Shown here: positions 1 through 6,386 of the stretch, piece by piece
Numbering within the stretch: position 1 is the first letter of the stretch
How the letters are laid out: every line of letters begins with the position of its first letter
NCBI GenBank assembly: GCA_946628865.1
Contig: CAMOXE010000086.1
Span: forward strand, 1-6,386
Origin: an uncultured Clostridia bacterium
GTDB taxonomy: Bacteria; Bacillota; Clostridia; Christensenellales; Borkfalkiaceae
Direction of reading: 5' to 3'
DNA length: 6,386 bases
Position numbers and translations under genes: made by a program
The notes under the pieces: generated by a model
The model's input: only the letters and a program-made list of their open reading frames with translations
The model's database searches: none
What the model was told of the DNA's origin: nothing

Positions 1-144
1 AAAACGGCGTATTTTCGATGGATTTTTCGAGAAGATGACGAAGTCGTACTGCCGTACTACGAGGAAGATGAACGAAAAAGGCGCGAAAAGGCGCGTTTTG
101 CGGCAAGTTCAACCTATTCACACTCGGCTAGGGAATCGACTTAA
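1..144 (+). CDS. C-terminal fragment of an unrecognised protein (5' end outside window)
   Basis: Frame 1 is open from the window edge to a TAA at 142-144 and gives 47 residues. The segment begins with a short aromatic/basic stretch (YFRWIF), then a run rich in Glu, Asp, Arg and Lys (EEDERKRREKAR), and ends in a Ser/Thr-rich tail. This looks like a soluble cytoplasmic tail, possibly following a last membrane helix of a protein encoded upstream, but I do not recognise the family. The next gene starts 30 bases after the stop with its own ribosome binding site and no terminator between, so this gene is probably in the same transcription unit. The frame has no strong competitor, but only the end of the gene is visible, so the product is unknown. 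Confidence 0.6.
   Translation, partial: KTAYFRWIFREDDEVVLPYYEEDERKRREKARFAASSTYSHSAREST
76..95 (+). repeat. Perfect 10-bp tandem duplication
   Basis: The ten bases AAAAGGCGCG occur twice back to back (76-85 and 86-95) inside the end of the upstream partial gene. Ten is not a multiple of three, so gain or loss of one copy would change the reading frame of the C-terminal tail. It may be chance in a Lys/Arg-rich coding stretch. Confidence 0.6.
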
Positions 145-153
145 GAAATACGA

Positions 154-160
154 GAGGAGA
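154..160 (+). promoter_or_regulatory. Ribosome binding site with a long spacer
   Basis: GAGGAGA is a good Shine-Dalgarno match, but it ends 14 bases before the ATG at 175, longer than the 5-9 seen for the other genes here. An in-frame TAA at 166-168 rules out an earlier start, so the ATG at 175 stands as the first possible start. Initiation may be weaker than for the downstream genes. Confidence 0.55.
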
Positions 161-174
161 AATCTTAAAACGCA

Positions 175-1626
175 ATGTTTCAAGCAATTATATTTTCAGC
201 GTCCGCTTTAATAATTTGCGCGGCTGTGATAGCGGCTAAAAAGGGACGTATCGAAAACTTGAATAGATTTACGAAAATCGCCGCGGTGATTTTCTGCGTT
301 TTGGGGTTTTTCAGATACTTTCTTTCGGATTCTTTCGTGTTCGTCATAAACGGCGCGTCTTTTAACGGCACTTATTACGACGTGACGGACGTATTGCAGT
401 CGATTCTGCGTTGGGGGTATTACCTTAACTATACGATACTTCCGATAGCGGTGTTTTACGATAGCAGACTGTTTAAAAATTTAGCGAGTTATATCTGTCT
501 GCCGTTTTCGGTACTGTCCGCGATATTCATAAACGACTATATGGGGTATTTTTTATCCGCGAAAGGCATGGGACTGCATTTGGTGCCTTGGGTAAGATAC
601 TCCTATTTTGTTATAGAGTTGATATTTGCCATCGTCATACCGATTGTGATGCAGATAAAAGACAAGCACGTCTTTAACGTGAAAGACAAAAAAGAGTGGT
701 TTAACTTTTTGGTTTCGTTGCCTTTCGTGTTTTTGGTGCTGTTGCCGCCGTATATTCCGCAATCGCTTATAGGGTATTCGTCTATCCTCGCCAAAATCGG
801 ATCGCCGTTCCATATCGGCTGGATTCTGTTTTGCGTTTTAGCGGCGATAACGCTGTATTTTCTGTTTCGTTTCAAAGACTATAAAACGCGGAACTTATTG
901 TGCGTATTTTTGACTTTCGCACTTTTTTACCATTACAATTCGATATTTTTAATGGGAATAACCCTGCCGCGCTTACCCGTGCAACTGTGCAACCTCGCGG
1001 CGTATTTATACCTGATCGCTATACCTTTTAAGAAAAACAGACTTTTTCAGTTTTGCTTTTTGGCGAATACCACGGGCGCGATAGTTGCCCTCGTTGCGTC
1101 GGATTTTTCCGGCGGAGGCGTCTTGAGTTTCTGGAATATGCACTTCGTTTACGAGCATACGCTCGTGTTTCTCGTTCCCGTCCTTGCGCTGTGGCTGAGG
1201 GTGTTTCCGCGGTTTGACAGAAAGGCTATCAAGTACACGGTCATAGGCTTTACTATATACTTTGCGTTTTGCCTTATCTTCGGCACGATATTAAACGGAT
1301 ATTCGGATATAACGGGAACTAAAGTCAATTACTTCTTTATGTTCGACTTAAAGAAGGCTTTTGATTATTTTCCGTTTTTATCCTTTGCCGAGAGATATTC
1401 GATAGAATTCGGAAGATTTGAATTATATCCGATAATCGTATCCGTGGTATACGTCGGTTTCAGCGTATTCTATCTGCTTATTTATCTACTCACGCGATAC
1501 TTATATAAGTACGAGGACGATAGGTTGGAACTGAGGAAATCCGCAATAGACCTATACGAAAAGGTTACACATAAAAAATCTCGCAGACCGTTGGGTTTCG
1601 ACGACGGAGGACGAAATGCAGGTTGA
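175..1626 (+). CDS. YwaF/TMEM164-like polytopic membrane protein with internal duplication
   Basis: This 483-residue protein has about 13 hydrophobic segments (near 3-20, 33-50, 76-95, 104-120, 138-159, 176-195, 212-232, 238-256, 266-284, 291-309, 324-343, 352-374 and 417-441), then a charged tail. The second half resembles the YwaF/TMEM164 family: LPVQLCNLAAY with Cys272, FVYEHT with His328, and a later GTKVNYFFMF (381-390) like the family's GTNYMY-type motif. Bacterial YwaF proteins are usually about half this length. The first 200 residues look like a degenerate copy of the same six-helix unit. Human TMEM164 has been reported as a Cys-dependent phospholipid acyltransferase; whether bacterial members act on lipids is not established, so the function is inferred. 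The start is ATG at 175, after an in-frame stop. The 3' end overlaps the ATPase gene by 11 bases, implying translational coupling to the ABC exporter. Confidence 0.8.
   Translation: MFQAIIFSASALIICAAVIAAKKGRIENLNRFTKIAAVIFCVLGFFRYFLSDSFVFVINGASFNGTYYDVTDVLQSILRWGYYLNYTILPIAVFYDSRLFKNLASYICLPFSVLSAIFINDYMGYFLSAKGMGLHLVPWVRYSYFVIELIFAIVIPIVMQIKDKHVFNVKDKKEWFNFLVSLPFVFLVLLPPYIPQSLIGYSSILAKIGSPFHIGWILFCVLAAITLYFLFRFKDYKTRNLLCVFLTFALFYHYNSIFLMGITLPRLPVQLCNLAAYLYLIAIPFKKNRLFQFCFLANTTGAIVALVASDFSGGGVLSFWNMHFVYEHTLVFLVPVLALWLRVFPRFDRKAIKYTVIGFTIYFAFCLIFGTILNGYSDITGTKVNYFFMFDLKKAFDYFPFLSFAERYSIEFGRFELYPIIVSVVYVGFSVFYLLIYLLTRYLYKYEDDRLELRKSAIDLYEKVTHKKSRRPLGFDDGGRNAG
1606..1610 (+). promoter_or_regulatory. 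Ribosome binding site of the ABC ATPase gene, inside the preceding gene
   Basis: GGAGG lies five bases before the ATG at 1616 and within the last codons of the membrane protein gene. Its position fixes the ATPase start and supports translational coupling across the 11-base overlap. Confidence 0.75.
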
Positions 1627-2344
1627 AATAAGAAATTTGGTTAAAAATTACGGCAATTCGCCGAAAAACGCGGTCGATAATCTATCGGTAACGATGCGCT
1701 CCGGCGAGATTTACGGATTCGTCGGTCCGAACGGCGCGGGGAAAAGCACGACTATAAAATGCCTCGTTGGTATACATCCGTTTCAGTCGGGCGACGTAAT
1801 AGTCGACGGAGTTTCGATAAAGTCCGACCCTCTCGCCGTAAAAAAGGCGATAGGCTACGTTTCGGACAATCACGCCGTATTCGAGCAACTTACCGGCAGG
1901 GAATACGTCAATCACATGGCGAATTTATATAAAGTCAGTCCGTCGGACAGGGCAGAACGCTGTAAAAAACTGCTTAAGACTTTTAATATGGAGCAGAATT
2001 TCGACAAGCCCATTAAGAGTTATTCTCACGGCATGAAACAAAAAATCACGGTTATCGCCTCGCTTATTCACGAGCCGAAACTCTGGGTTTTAGACGAGCC
2101 TTTGACGGGGCTTGATCCGCGAAGCGCGTATCAACTGAAAAAGACCATGCGCGAGCATGCGGATAAAGGCAATATCGTATTTTTCAGTTCTCATATTTTA
2201 GACGTGGTCGAAAATATCTGCGATAAATGTTGCGCCATCGAGGACGGAAGATTAAAAGGCGAATACGACTTGAAAGACCTTAGGGCGCGGGGCGTTTCGC
2301 TCGAAGAATTGATTGTAAGTGAAGAATATCCCGAAGGAGAATAA
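1616..2344 (+). CDS. ABC transporter ATP-binding protein (ABC-2 exporter type)
   Basis: This 242-residue cytoplasmic ATPase powers the permease encoded next. All core motifs are present: Walker A GPNGAGKST (37-45), signature SYSHGMKQK (135-143, a YSHGM variant of LSGGQ), Walker B LWVLDEP (156-162) with catalytic Glu161, D-loop GLDP (165-168) and switch His193 in SSH. The usual Q-loop glutamine is absent: the stretch reads IGYVSDNHAVFEQLTGREYV, with Asp84 at the expected position. This substitution and the SHGMKQK signature resemble the EcsA-like branch of ABC-2 ATPases as I remember it. Length is normal for a single-domain ATPase, with a short acidic C-terminal tail. It starts at ATG 1616 and is followed two bases after its stop by the permease. 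Assignment as an ABC ATPase is firm; the substrate is unknown. Confidence 0.96.
   Translation: MQVEIRNLVKNYGNSPKNAVDNLSVTMRSGEIYGFVGPNGAGKSTTIKCLVGIHPFQSGDVIVDGVSIKSDPLAVKKAIGYVSDNHAVFEQLTGREYVNHMANLYKVSPSDRAERCKKLLKTFNMEQNFDKPIKSYSHGMKQKITVIASLIHEPKLWVLDEPLTGLDPRSAYQLKKTMREHADKGNIVFFSSHILDVVENICDKCCAIEDGRLKGEYDLKDLRARGVSLEELIVSEEYPEGE
2334..2340 (+). promoter_or_regulatory. Ribosome binding site deciding the TTG start of the permease
   Basis: AAGGAGA sits at the end of the ATPase gene and six bases before TTG at 2347. The first in-frame ATG is only at codon 27 and lacks a comparable site, so the TTG is the likely start. Confidence 0.8.
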
Positions 2345-2346
2345 GA

Positions 2347-3948
2347 TTGAACAACGTTTTTAATCTTTTAAAACTCCAGATCGACAATAAGACGAACTTA
2401 CTTAAGACCTTTGCGCCGAAAAAAATGGCTATATCGATACTTAAAGCCGTGCTGATATTGGCGTTGGGGCTAATCGGCGTATGGTTCGTGGGCAGCAGGA
2501 TATTCGTTTTGGGCGTGGCGATAAACGCCGAACTTATTTCGATAATACTCGCGGTTACGCAACTTATCTCCGTAATATTTTGCGTCGGCAACGTCATCGG
2601 CACGCTGTACCTTAGCAAGGACAACGAAATGCTGATGTGTTTGCCCGTAACGCCGAACGAACTTTTCGTGTCAAAAATCTTATTTATATATCTGAAAGAA
2701 CTGTTCGTTGGTGCAATGATTTCCATACCCGTGTTTACGGGCTTGGGGATAATGGGCGGATACGGCGCGGAATATTTCTGTTCATTTTTCATTATTCTGT
2801 TTTTTTTGCCCATATTACCTATAGTTTTAGCGTCATTGCTGAGCGTTCTGGTAATGGCGGTCATAAAATTTTTAAAGCGATACACTTATCTTTCCGTGAT
2901 AGTCATGCTGCTTTTCGTGGTGGCGTGCTTTGCGGGGTATATGTTTTTGGTAAGCAATATCGTAAAGACTTTCAATATTGCCGATAAACAGATAGAAACC
3001 GTAAATACCATCAACGCCGACGTAGTGCGTATAGGCGGCGGCATACCGATATACAACAAATTGGCGCTTGCTTTTTTAAGTTTTAAAAATTGGCTTTACG
3101 TCTTGATTTTTATAGGCGTTTGCCTCGCGTTGACGGTCGTAACTCTCATTTTGATCAGAAGTTTTTACTTTAAAACTTCGGCTGTGGAAAGACAAGACAA
3201 AACGCGCGAAACGAAAGGCGTGTACGCTTTAAAGAGCAAATCGGCTTTTTTGAGTTTGATGCAGAAAGAGGCGATATGCGTTTTCAGATCCCCCGCGCAG
3301 GTTTTCGAGTACTTTTTATTCACGCTCTTGATGCCGTTTATCGTCTTTACCTACGATAAACTGTTCACGGCGATAACCGTAAACCAAGCGGGCGTAAATA
3401 TGATAGCGGGTTCGCATATAATGGCGGTCGCGATTCTGGCTATGCTCTCGAACTTGGCGTCGGCGTCGGCTATATCGAGAGAGGGTGCGAATTTCTATAT
3501 ATCTAAAATAGTCCCGGTGGACTATTTCACTCAAGTGTTTGCAAAACTCACTTTCAACGCGATATTTACCGTCGGGGCGCTTATCTTAACGATGATCGTG
3601 TCTTGCTTTTACTATCCCGTATGGCAAGTCGTCATCGGGACGGCGGCGGTCGCGTTTTTCGCGATAGGTCACGCGGCGATGAGTCTGGATATGGATATAA
3701 ACAATCCGACGATTTCTTTCGAGGGCAACGGCGACGCTTCGGCGGTGAGTAAAAGCACGACGAAAAGCATAATTTCAGCGCTCATAATCGGCATTGCGAT
3801 AGGTCTGTTCATAATACTGACGTCGCAAGTCAAAAACGCTGTAATTCCTTATATTATAATCTTAGCGCTCGGTCTGGCGTTTATGATCCGTAGGTTGATT
3901 TTGTTGATACTCAGAATAAACCTTAAATACGACAAAATCGAGATGTGA
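2347..3948 (+). CDS. ABC-2 type exporter permease, about 12 membrane segments
   Basis: This 533-residue integral membrane protein is the channel partner of the ATPase just upstream. Hydrophobic segments lie near 28-48, 63-88, 110-137, 142-171, 181-204, 249-271, 318-336, 350-372, 398-420, 427-446, 473-493 and 498-522, consistent with two six-helix halves in one chain. Stretches typical of large fused ABC-2 exporters are visible: SKDNEMLMCLPVTPNELFVSK (90-110) after the second segment, SREGANFYISKIVPV (377-391) in the second half, and LDMDINNPTISFEGN (447-461), like the conserved Asp/Pro loop of the putative ABC exporter family (Pfam ABC_tran_2, recalled, not searched). It starts at TTG, supported by an ideal ribosome binding site, and lies two bases after the ATPase stop. 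One chain this size probably forms a complete membrane domain without a second permease. Substrate unknown. Confidence 0.88.
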   Translation: MNNVFNLLKLQIDNKTNLLKTFAPKKMAISILKAVLILALGLIGVWFVGSRIFVLGVAINAELISIILAVTQLISVIFCVGNVIGTLYLSKDNEMLMCLPVTPNELFVSKILFIYLKELFVGAMISIPVFTGLGIMGGYGAEYFCSFFIILFFLPILPIVLASLLSVLVMAVIKFLKRYTYLSVIVMLLFVVACFAGYMFLVSNIVKTFNIADKQIETVNTINADVVRIGGGIPIYNKLALAFLSFKNWLYVLIFIGVCLALTVVTLILIRSFYFKTSAVERQDKTRETKGVYALKSKSAFLSLMQKEAICVFRSPAQVFEYFLFTLLMPFIVFTYDKLFTAITVNQAGVNMIAGSHIMAVAILAMLSNLASASAISREGANFYISKIVPVDYFTQVFAKLTFNAIFTVGALILTMIVSCFYYPVWQVVIGTAAVAFFAIGHAAMSLDMDINNPTISFEGNGDASAVSKSTTKSIISALIIGIAIGLFIILTSQVKNAVIPYIIILALGLAFMIRRLILLILRINLKYDKIEM

Positions 3949-3957
3949 GGCGGAGGG
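3945..3957 (+). promoter_or_regulatory. Double ribosome binding site before the first Ig-domain gene
   Basis: Two purine-rich cores precede the ATG at 3959: GTGAGG (3945-3950), overlapping the permease stop with an 8-base spacer, and GGAGGG (3952-3957), which is only one base from the start and probably too close. The upstream core is the better candidate. The encoded MKKT plus hydrophobic run supports this start. Confidence 0.6.
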
Positions 3958-3958
3958 T

Positions 3959-4882
3959 ATGAAGAAAACCGTAATTTTAATTTTGGCTATCCTCCCGATA
4001 TTCCTGGTCATAACCATATCGTTTGCGGGGAGAATAATTTCCTATTATCAGCACGTTCCGGTAGAGAGAGTAACCTTTGTGGACGAAAACGGATCGGACG
4101 TCGACGAAAAGTTCGTATTCGTAGTAAACGTAGGCGAAGAAAAACCCGCGAGCGTAAAGATATATCCGGAAAACGCCACCAACAAAAGGGTGTCTTTTGC
4201 CTCCGACGACGAAGAGAAGTTCACGGTTGACGCCGACGGAAAAATAACGGGGGTTTCTTACGGCGCGGCGACGCTCGTCGTAACGACCGCAGACGGCTCA
4301 AAGACCGCGAAAATACTCGTAAAGGTAACCGCGGACAAAGTCACGGGCGTTTCGTTCCCGGTTGAGGAAACGGAAATAACCGTAGGCGACAAGAAGAATT
4401 TGACCGCGACCGTAACGCCTTACGTCGCGATAGACAAGAGAGTGGACTATTTTTCAAGCGACGAGTCTATCGTTACGATCGACGCCAACGGCAATATAAC
4501 GGCAAAAAAAGCGGGCGAGGCGACGGTAACCGTCAGAACTAAAGACGGAGGATTTGAAGATACTTGCAAAGTCGTCTGCGTAAGCGGCACTCCGGCGTTG
4601 TATTTCGATTTTTCGGATAACGACAAATTCGTTAAATCGGGCGACGGTTATATTATAAAGAAAGACGAAATAAGCGAATTCAACCTTAAAGACTATTTAA
4701 TGGTCGATGCCGAAAAAATCGACATGTCGGACGTTAAGTTTATTATCGTGAGCGGCTCGGCTAAAATAGACGGCGATAGAGTGTACGACTTCAATAAGGG
4801 TATTTTAAAAGTCGTAGCCTACGTCGGCGAGGACGAAAATTCGGCGCCGTTTAAGACCGAAGTATTAATAATGGTTCAATAA
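3959..4882 (+). CDS. Membrane-anchored protein with two bacterial Ig-like (Big_2) domains
   Basis: This 307-residue protein begins MKKT followed by a long hydrophobic segment (about 5-23), acting as an uncleaved anchor or a signal peptide; SFA-G at 21-24 could be a signal peptidase site, so the choice is open. No lipobox is present. Two Big_2-type domains follow, at about 35-124 and 127-207. Each shows the family pattern: VxxVxF, a strand, a Pro-Glu-Asn-Ala-Thr or Pro-Tyr-Val-Ala loop, a strand ending in SSDE, then DA(D/N)G(K/N)ITxxxxGxAT(L/V)(V/T)V. The second is the more canonical. The last 100 residues (208-307) are a further beta-rich acidic region with no family I recognise. Big_2 domains commonly occur in bacterial surface proteins, so this is probably an extracytoplasmic partner of the exporter or an adhesin-like protein. 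It lies 10 bases after the permease stop. Confidence 0.85.
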   Translation: MKKTVILILAILPIFLVITISFAGRIISYYQHVPVERVTFVDENGSDVDEKFVFVVNVGEEKPASVKIYPENATNKRVSFASDDEEKFTVDADGKITGVSYGAATLVVTTADGSKTAKILVKVTADKVTGVSFPVEETEITVGDKKNLTATVTPYVAIDKRVDYFSSDESIVTIDANGNITAKKAGEATVTVRTKDGGFEDTCKVVCVSGTPALYFDFSDNDKFVKSGDGYIIKKDEISEFNLKDYLMVDAEKIDMSDVKFIIVSGSAKIDGDRVYDFNKGILKVVAYVGEDENSAPFKTEVLIMVQ

Positions 4883-4918
4883 CATAATTGAAGATAAAAA
4901 AACAAGAGAGGTAAATTT
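4883..4918 (+). other. Short A-rich intergenic spacer with ribosome binding site
   Basis: This 36-base gap, the longest in the window, has no inverted repeat or T-run that would make a terminator. GAGAGG at 4906-4911 is seven bases before the ATG at 4919 and serves as the ribosome binding site. Transcription probably runs through from the preceding gene. Confidence 0.7.
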
Positions 4919-6386
4919 ATGAAAAAGGTAAAAGGCTTAATCTATGCCGCCGTATGCGTCGTTATGGCGCTTGCGTTTTCCGCTTGCAGTCAATTGACCG
5001 AAGCCGTCAAAACGCTCGTTATCTCGGCGGACAAAACCGTTGCCGCGCCCGGACAAACGGTCACGTTTGACGCGAAATTGGTCGGCGGAAACGAAACGGA
5101 AACCGTTGCGAACGCGGTTTACGGCATTGTTTCGGGCGAGGAATTCGCCGCTATAGACGGAAACGTCTTAACGATTGCGGAGACCGCGACGACAGGCGAC
5201 AAAATCGTCGTTAAAGCGACTTCGGACAAATTGACGTCGAACGAGATCGAAATCGAAGTCAGTCTGCCGCTTACGGGAATAGAGATATCCGCGAACGGCG
5301 TTTCCACCGTCGAGGCGGGAGACGTAATTGTTCTCGGCAAAGTTTTAACTCCCGAAACGGCGGATATAAATCCGTCCGAGATCCAATGGCAAATCGTCGA
5401 GGGCAATGATATTTGCGTTATCAATAGCGATATGTTGCTCGTAAACAAAACCGCCGCAACCGGCTCGGTCATAACCGTAAAGGCCGTTTACAGAGAAATC
5501 GAAAGCAACGCTTTGACCTTTACCGTGGGCTATCCGGTTACTTCCGTTCAAATTTCTGCGGTTTCATACGAAATAGTTAAGGGCAATTCTACAATGTTAA
5601 AAGCAGAAGTCGCTCCCGAAAACGCGACCGAGAAAAACAACGTTACCTGGACTGTCTTAAGCGGCGAGGAATACGCCGAAGTCGTTTCAAATTCCCTCGT
5701 AGTTAAAGACGACGCTTTAACCGGCGCGACGATAACTTTAAAGGCTACGGTCGGCGGCGTTGAAAGCAATACCTTGACCTTTACGGTTAAGGCTACGCAG
5801 TACGAGGTGCAGTACGAGGAAAACAAGTCGAAATTTATGATTAACGTTTCCGAAGAGAATATCACTCTCGATAAAAACGCGACTTCAAGCCCTGTTCTGG
5901 AAGTTCGGTTATATAACTATAACTTCGAGCGCGTAACGGACAAAGAGATAACTTATACGGTTATCGAAGGCTCGGACTACTTAGGCGTCGAGGCTGACGG
6001 ATATAAATGCTCGTTCAAATTGCTCGGACACGGCAAAGCCGTAGTTCGGGTCGGAATCGTAGGCTCGGAAGTTACGCACGACGTAAACGTAAACGTCGTA
6101 GTTCCTCCCGACGCCGTAACTTTACCCGAAGTATTTACCGAGCGCGCGGGACTCGCTTACAGTTTCTCTAAAGTAAACCCGACTACGCAAGCGGTTGAAA
6201 CTCTTCCTTTCGTCGCGGGCGTAGCGGGCGAAAAAGTATGCTCGGACTTAAAGTATTCGTTTATAAACGAAAACGGCGATAGCGGAGATTCGGTCGCCGA
6301 GTGGAACGACGGCAGGATAACGTTTAAACAGACCGGCAAGATCACCGTTTTGGTTTCTTCCGATTCGGGCAGCCGAGTAGAAACGA
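4919..6386 (+). CDS. Lipoprotein with tandem bacterial Ig-like domains (3' end outside window)
   Basis: The frame from ATG 4919 is open to the window edge, giving 489 codons without a stop. The N-terminus is a classical lipoprotein signal: MKKVKG, a hydrophobic run (about 7-20), and a lipobox-like FSAC with Cys23. Phe at -3 is less usual than Leu, but the whole is convincing. The mature protein would sit on the outer face of the cytoplasmic membrane. Ig-like units follow at about 33-115, 118-204, 207-291 and a more divergent one at 306-395; the region from 396 on (PPDAVTLPEVF...) continues beta-rich and is cut off. The first three units share SGEE(F/Y)A- or EGND-like, TGxxI(T/V)(V/L)KA and SNxLTFTV-like blocks. 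No enzymatic motif is visible. Together with the preceding gene it gives two differently tethered Ig-domain proteins beside an ABC exporter. Confidence 0.88.
   Translation, partial: MKKVKGLIYAAVCVVMALAFSACSQLTEAVKTLVISADKTVAAPGQTVTFDAKLVGGNETETVANAVYGIVSGEEFAAIDGNVLTIAETATTGDKIVVKATSDKLTSNEIEIEVSLPLTGIEISANGVSTVEAGDVIVLGKVLTPETADINPSEIQWQIVEGNDICVINSDMLLVNKTAATGSVITVKAVYREIESNALTFTVGYPVTSVQISAVSYEIVKGNSTMLKAEVAPENATEKNNVTWTVLSGEEYAEVVSNSLVVKDDALTGATITLKATVGGVESNTLTFTVKATQYEVQYEENKSKFMINVSEENITLDKNATSSPVLEVRLYNYNFERVTDKEITYTVIEGSDYLGVEADGYKCSFKLLGHGKAVVRVGIVGSEVTHDVNVNVVVPPDAVTLPEVFTERAGLAYSFSKVNPTTQAVETLPFVAGVAGEKVCSDLKYSFINENGDSGDSVAEWNDGRITFKQTGKITVLVSSDSGSRVET
5015..5791 (+). repeat. Three tandem Ig-like repeat units within the lipoprotein gene
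   Basis: Units lie at 5015-5263, 5270-5530 and 5537-5791, with a period of about 87-89 codons measured at the closing strand (Val114, Val203, Val290). Units 2 and 3 are close even in DNA: 5501-5526 and 5762-5787 match at all but four of 26 positions, encoding ESN(A/T)LTFTV. This indicates expansion by in-frame duplication. Unit 1 is more diverged, ending SNEIEIEV. Confidence 0.75.

Noticed and set aside
86..99. AAAAGGCGCGTTTT as a terminator-like hairpin
   Set aside because: The stem is imperfect with almost no loop, the T-run is only four bases, and it lies within an open coding frame.
2280..2885. A 201-codon open frame on the minus strand across the ATPase/permease junction
   Set aside because: It lies opposite two firmly identified genes that overlap it fully, its product shows no recognisable motif, and it is a typical antisense shadow.
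2637..2987. A 116-codon plus-strand frame inside the permease gene
   Set aside because: It lies wholly within the permease in another frame, has no ribosome binding site I can see, and its translation is not protein-like.
4888..4917. Possible promoter (TTGAAG, 18 bases, TAAATT) before the lipoprotein gene
   Set aside because: Both boxes are poor and the start of transcription would fall inside the gene, losing its ribosome binding site.
5119..5865. Minus-strand open frames (5119-5472, 5345-5551, 5548-5865) opposite the lipoprotein gene
   Set aside because: The plus-strand frame is open for 489 codons with a lipoprotein signal and repeated Ig-like domains. The minus-strand frames follow from its codon use and overlap each other.

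Overview
The window is 6386 bases of tightly packed, entirely plus-strand bacterial coding sequence. Strong Shine-Dalgarno sites, a TTG start, standard-code genes, mid-range GC with frequent NCG codons (ACG, GCG, TCG, CCG), a YwaF-type membrane protein and bacterial Ig-like (Big_2-type) surface proteins all fit an anaerobic, probably uncultured member of the Bacillota/Clostridia. That lineage is an inference from style and gene families. No rRNA or marker gene is present to confirm it.

Layout: (1) 1-144, the 3' end of an unrecognised gene with a highly charged C-terminal tail. (2) 175-1626, a 483-residue polytopic membrane protein of the YwaF/TMEM164 type that appears to be two copies of the same six-helix unit. 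Only the second copy keeps the Cys and His typical of the family. (3) 1616-2344, an ABC-2 type ATPase whose start overlaps the previous gene. (4) 2347-3948, its roughly 12-helix permease, starting at TTG two bases after the ATPase stop. (5) 3959-4882, a membrane-anchored protein with two Ig-like domains. (6) 4919 to the window edge, a lipoprotein with at least four Ig-like units, truncated by the end of the window.

Gaps between genes are 30, -11, 2, 10 and 36 bases. I see no terminator and no convincing promoter, so the set reads as part of one operon whose promoter lies upstream. There is no stretch above 300 bases without a gene, and I see no RNA genes, mobile elements or CRISPR.

Together the genes suggest an envelope module: an ATP-driven exporter (ATPase plus permease), a multi-pass membrane protein possibly acting on lipids, and two extracytoplasmic Ig-domain proteins, one tethered by a helix and one by lipid. 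The transported substrate cannot be read from the sequence. The most unusual point is the duplicated, asymmetrically degenerate YwaF/TMEM164-like protein coupled to an ABC exporter.
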